This document shows, piece after piece, positions 6,332 through 6,473 of a DNA stretch of 6,473 nt. The notes under the pieces are model-generated. The model saw only the letters and a program-made list of their open reading frames with translations. It did not search any database and had not been told where the DNA came from. The stretch is from Bacilli bacterium (GTDB lineage Bacteria; Bacillota_I; Bacilli_A; ML615J-28; CAG-698). Position 1 is the stretch's first letter; the number at the start of each line of letters is the position of its first letter. The stretch spans positions 1 through 6,473 of the forward strand of contig JAQUYR010000069.1 of assembly GCA_028691715.1 (NCBI GenBank), in the 5' to 3' direction. The position numbers were made by a program, and so were the translations under genes.

Positions 6332-6407
6332 TGGCAGGGCTAGTAGGATTCGAACCTACGAAATGACAGGGTCAGAGCCTGTTGCCTTACCGCTTGGCTA
6401 TAGCCCT
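6332..6407 (-). tRNA. tRNA-Gln, anticodon CUG
   Basis: The minus strand folds as a 76-base tRNA with encoded CCA. The acceptor stem AGGGCTA/TAGCCCT is perfect over 7 bp. The D arm is GCC-AAGCGGTAA-GGC and the anticodon stem ACAGG/CCTGT. The seven-base loop CTCTGAC places CTG at positions 34-36, so it reads CAG (Gln). The T arm is GTAGG-TTCGAAT-CCTAC and the discriminator is G. The D arm and discriminator agree with bacterial tRNA-Gln. The variable loop CATTTC is six bases, one more than the usual five. No other tRNA gene is present in the window. Confidence 0.95.
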
Positions 6408-6421
6408 AAATTGCCATTAGT

Positions 6422-6450
6422 ATTATATACTAAAATGCAACTTTTTTAAA
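6422..6450 (-). promoter_or_regulatory. Possible promoter of tRNA-Gln
   Basis: A perfect TATAAT (6422-6427, minus strand) ends 14 bases before the mature tRNA 5' end, a normal distance for a tRNA gene. The -35 region 17 bases further up is only TTTAAA (6445-6450), so the call rests mostly on the -10 box. The remaining sequence to the right edge is AT-rich and shows no gene. Confidence 0.4.
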
Positions 6451-6473
6451 GTAAAATATTTATTTTTTTTCTA

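Noticed and set aside
6204..6449. Plus-strand 81-codon open frame
   Set aside because: It runs through the tRNA terminator and antisense to the whole tRNA-Gln; its GRASRIRTYE-type peptide is the usual artefact of translating the complement of a tRNA gene.
6332..6473. tRNA gene as an integration (att) site for a mobile element
   Set aside because: No integrase gene and no repeat of the tRNA 3' end is visible in the window.

Overview
The window is AT-rich DNA with Shine-Dalgarno leaders of the AAGGAGG type, a T-box riboswitch, TTGACA/TATAAT-type promoters and intrinsic terminators. Together these point to a low-GC Bacillota (Firmicutes) chromosome. I cannot place it more finely. Trp is encoded by TGG, and TGA appears to end the aldo/keto reductase, so the standard bacterial code fits.

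Right to left along the minus strand, the order is as follows. A tRNA-Gln with anticodon CUG (6332-6407) is followed by a strong hairpin terminator. A 290-base stretch without a convincing protein gene holds a probable terminator for the plus-strand gene and an orphan minus-strand terminator. A plus-strand flavodoxin/two-cluster ferredoxin protein (5120-6001, EFR1 type) diverges from a minus-strand YdhF-type aldo/keto reductase (4099-4989), with about 130 bases of shared promoter DNA. A large UvrD/PcrA-type helicase (1180-4050) lies 48 bases behind the reductase in the same direction and may be cotranscribed with it. The minus strand then carries a promoter, a complete T-box leader with a probable AUG (Met) specifier, a MetN-like ABC ATPase (77-820), and the first 25 codons of a MetI-like permease that overlaps it as TAATG and runs off the left edge.

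The best-supported functional story is methionine uptake. Uncharged tRNA-Met would bind the leader, prevent termination at 837-870 and allow metN-metI transcription. The ATPase lacks the C-terminal methionine-sensing NIL domain of long MetN proteins, so the leader may be the main methionine control visible here. The AKR and EFR1 genes are both redox proteins, but nothing in the sequence assigns a substrate.

The item most worth following is the helicase. Behind the normal SF1A motor and a PcrA-like Tudor module it carries about 100 acidic residues and then a Cys/His module of about 150 residues that is not part of canonical UvrD/PcrA. I see no phage, transposon or CRISPR structure and no clear multi-gene novel system.
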